Notes under the pieces: model-generated
Told to the model about the DNA's origin: nothing
Seen by the model: only the letters and a program-made list of their open reading frames with translations
Database searches by the model: none
Source: Allobaculum sp.
GTDB lineage: Bacteria; Bacillota_I; Bacilli_A; Erysipelotrichales; Erysipelotrichaceae
NCBI GenBank assembly: GCA_014803815.1
Contig: JAAVAY010000108.1
Location: 1-5,948 of the forward strand
Direction of reading: 5' to 3'
Length of the DNA stretch: 5,948 nucleotides
Translations under genes and position numbers: made by a program
Shown here: positions 5,736 to 5,948 of the stretch, piece after piece
Layout: every line of letters starts with the position of its first letter
Numbering within the stretch: position 1 is the stretch's first letter

Positions 5736-5911
5736 CCCTTTCTCTTAGAAAGAGAGTCCTATGCTTGAATTTCTTATTTACTTTCTCAATTCGTTTAAAA
5801 GCTGTTTCCGAAATGAATGTTCCTTTCACAACTTTGTCTTTTGTGTTTTAGCTATCAGCGCTAGCTCTCGTCCTGATGGGATTTCTTCACTCATTGGCGC
5901 CCTTTCTCTTA
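5736..5911. repeat. 12-bp direct repeat pair CCCTTTCTCTTA
   Basis: CCCTTTCTCTTA occurs at 5736-5747, in the transposase leader, and again at 5900-5911, inside the transposase frame. With the upstream GC-A/G the match covers 14 of 15 bases. The first copy forms the 5' arm of the ribosome-binding-site hairpin. The second copy may be chance or a second binding site for the same factor. Confidence 0.3.
5738..5756 (+). promoter_or_regulatory. Hairpin able to hide the transposase ribosome binding site
   Basis: CTTTCT (5738-5743) can pair with AGAAAG (5747-5752), or in another register TCTCTT (5741-5746) with AAGAGA (5750-5755). The 3' arm is the only purine-rich Shine-Dalgarno-like stretch (AAAGAGAG, 5749-5756) before the transposase ATG at 5761. 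Pairing would limit translation from read-through mRNA, a known control in several insertion sequences such as IS10 and IS50. Loops of 3 nt and short stems make it weak by itself. Confidence 0.35.
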
Positions 5912-5948
5912 AACCTTCCTGTTATGACAAACTTCAAAATTTTTTTAA
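5761..5948 (+). CDS. Transposase, N-terminal part (runs off the window)
   Basis: The frame from ATG 5761 stays open for 62 codons to the window end; the preceding in-frame stop is TAG at 5746-5748, so this is the first possible ATG. After a start reading MLEFLIYFLNSFKSCFRN, residues 36-62 (SRPDGISSLIGALSLKPSCY at 36-55, then DKLQNFF) resemble the conserved N-terminal region of DDE-type IS transposases common in Firmicutes. In those, a Gly-(I/V)-(S/T)-S segment, an ALxLxP-Y motif and a (H/N)FFRSSAW motif precede the catalytic core. The catalytic residues lie outside the window, so the IS family is not assigned; the match is from memory, not a search. The ribosome binding site is poor and can be buried in a hairpin. 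Confidence 0.6.
   Translation, partial: MLEFLIYFLNSFKSCFRNECSFHNFVFCVLAISASSRPDGISSLIGALSLKPSCYDKLQNFF

Larger units (their letters stand above)
5624..5948 (+). mobile_element. Left part of an insertion sequence (incomplete, left end unresolved)
   Basis: The stretch holds a large hairpin, a ribosome-binding-site hairpin and the first 62 codons of a transposase that continues past the window. Together these look like the 5' end of an IS. The exact left terminus cannot be placed: the terminal inverted repeat would have to match the right end, which is outside the window. The junction is somewhere between the 12-codon frame (about 5610) and the hairpin (5651). No target-site duplication can be assessed. 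Confidence 0.55.

Noticed and set aside
5641..5829. Minus-strand frame of 62 codons with a GTG start
   Set aside because: It is antisense to the transposase start and runs through the large hairpin. It has no ribosome binding site, and its last third is encoded by the hairpin arms.
5826..5894. Minus-strand 22-codon frame (MSEEIPSGRELA...) with AAAGGG upstream and a GTGA overlap with the next minus-strand frame
   Set aside because: It looks like a small coupled operon at first, but it lies wholly opposite the better supported transposase frame. Its apparent ribosome binding site is the complement of the repeat CCCTTTCTCTTA.
1..5948. CRISPR array, tRNA, rRNA, or a known riboswitch
   Set aside because: No regularly spaced repeats, cloverleaf-type sequences or recognised aptamer cores were seen.

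Overview
The window is bacterial DNA from a low-GC, AT-rich Gram-positive lineage, probably Bacillota. The intergenic DNA is very AT-rich, the Shine-Dalgarno sequences are strong AGGAGG types, the -35/-10 promoter is SigA-like, the terminator is of the Firmicutes type, and the ABC subunits resemble Clostridia/Erysipelotrichia drug exporters. The standard code applies: TGG encodes Trp and TGA is used as a stop. The genus cannot be fixed from this sequence; an Erysipelotrichales gut bacterium is a guess.

Layout. Positions 2-52 are probably the last codons of an upstream gene. Positions 53-458 are a long AT-rich control region holding several palindromes, a good promoter (TTGACG / GATAAT, 17-nt spacer), an operator-like inverted repeat over the predicted start of transcription, and a structured leader of about 170 nt with an attenuator-like hairpin. 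Positions 459-4558 form a tightly coupled three-gene operon: a MarR-family regulator, then two ABC exporter half-transporters. The genes overlap by 29 and 11 nt. A strong rho-independent terminator at 4582-4630 closes the operon.

Positions 4687-5571 encode an ArdC/LtrC-like protein with an N-terminal ssDNA-binding-type domain and an HExxH metallopeptidase motif, a family usually carried on plasmids and integrative conjugative elements. A 12-codon reading frame with its own ribosome binding site follows; it looks like the start of an interrupted gene. From somewhere after about 5600 to the window end lies the left part of an insertion sequence. This part has a large hairpin, a hairpin that can hide the transposase ribosome binding site, and the first 62 codons of a transposase that runs off the window.

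How the genes work together. The two ABC subunits complement each other as in BmrCD, LmrCD and TM287/288. The first has a degenerate Walker B and H-loop but an intact signature; the second has intact Walker motifs and H-loop but a degenerate signature (LSQGQ). A heterodimer would therefore have one hydrolysing and one non-hydrolysing ATP site. The MarR protein most likely represses its own operon and responds to a compound that the exporter pumps out. The ArdC-like gene and the IS form a separate, mobile-DNA-associated unit.
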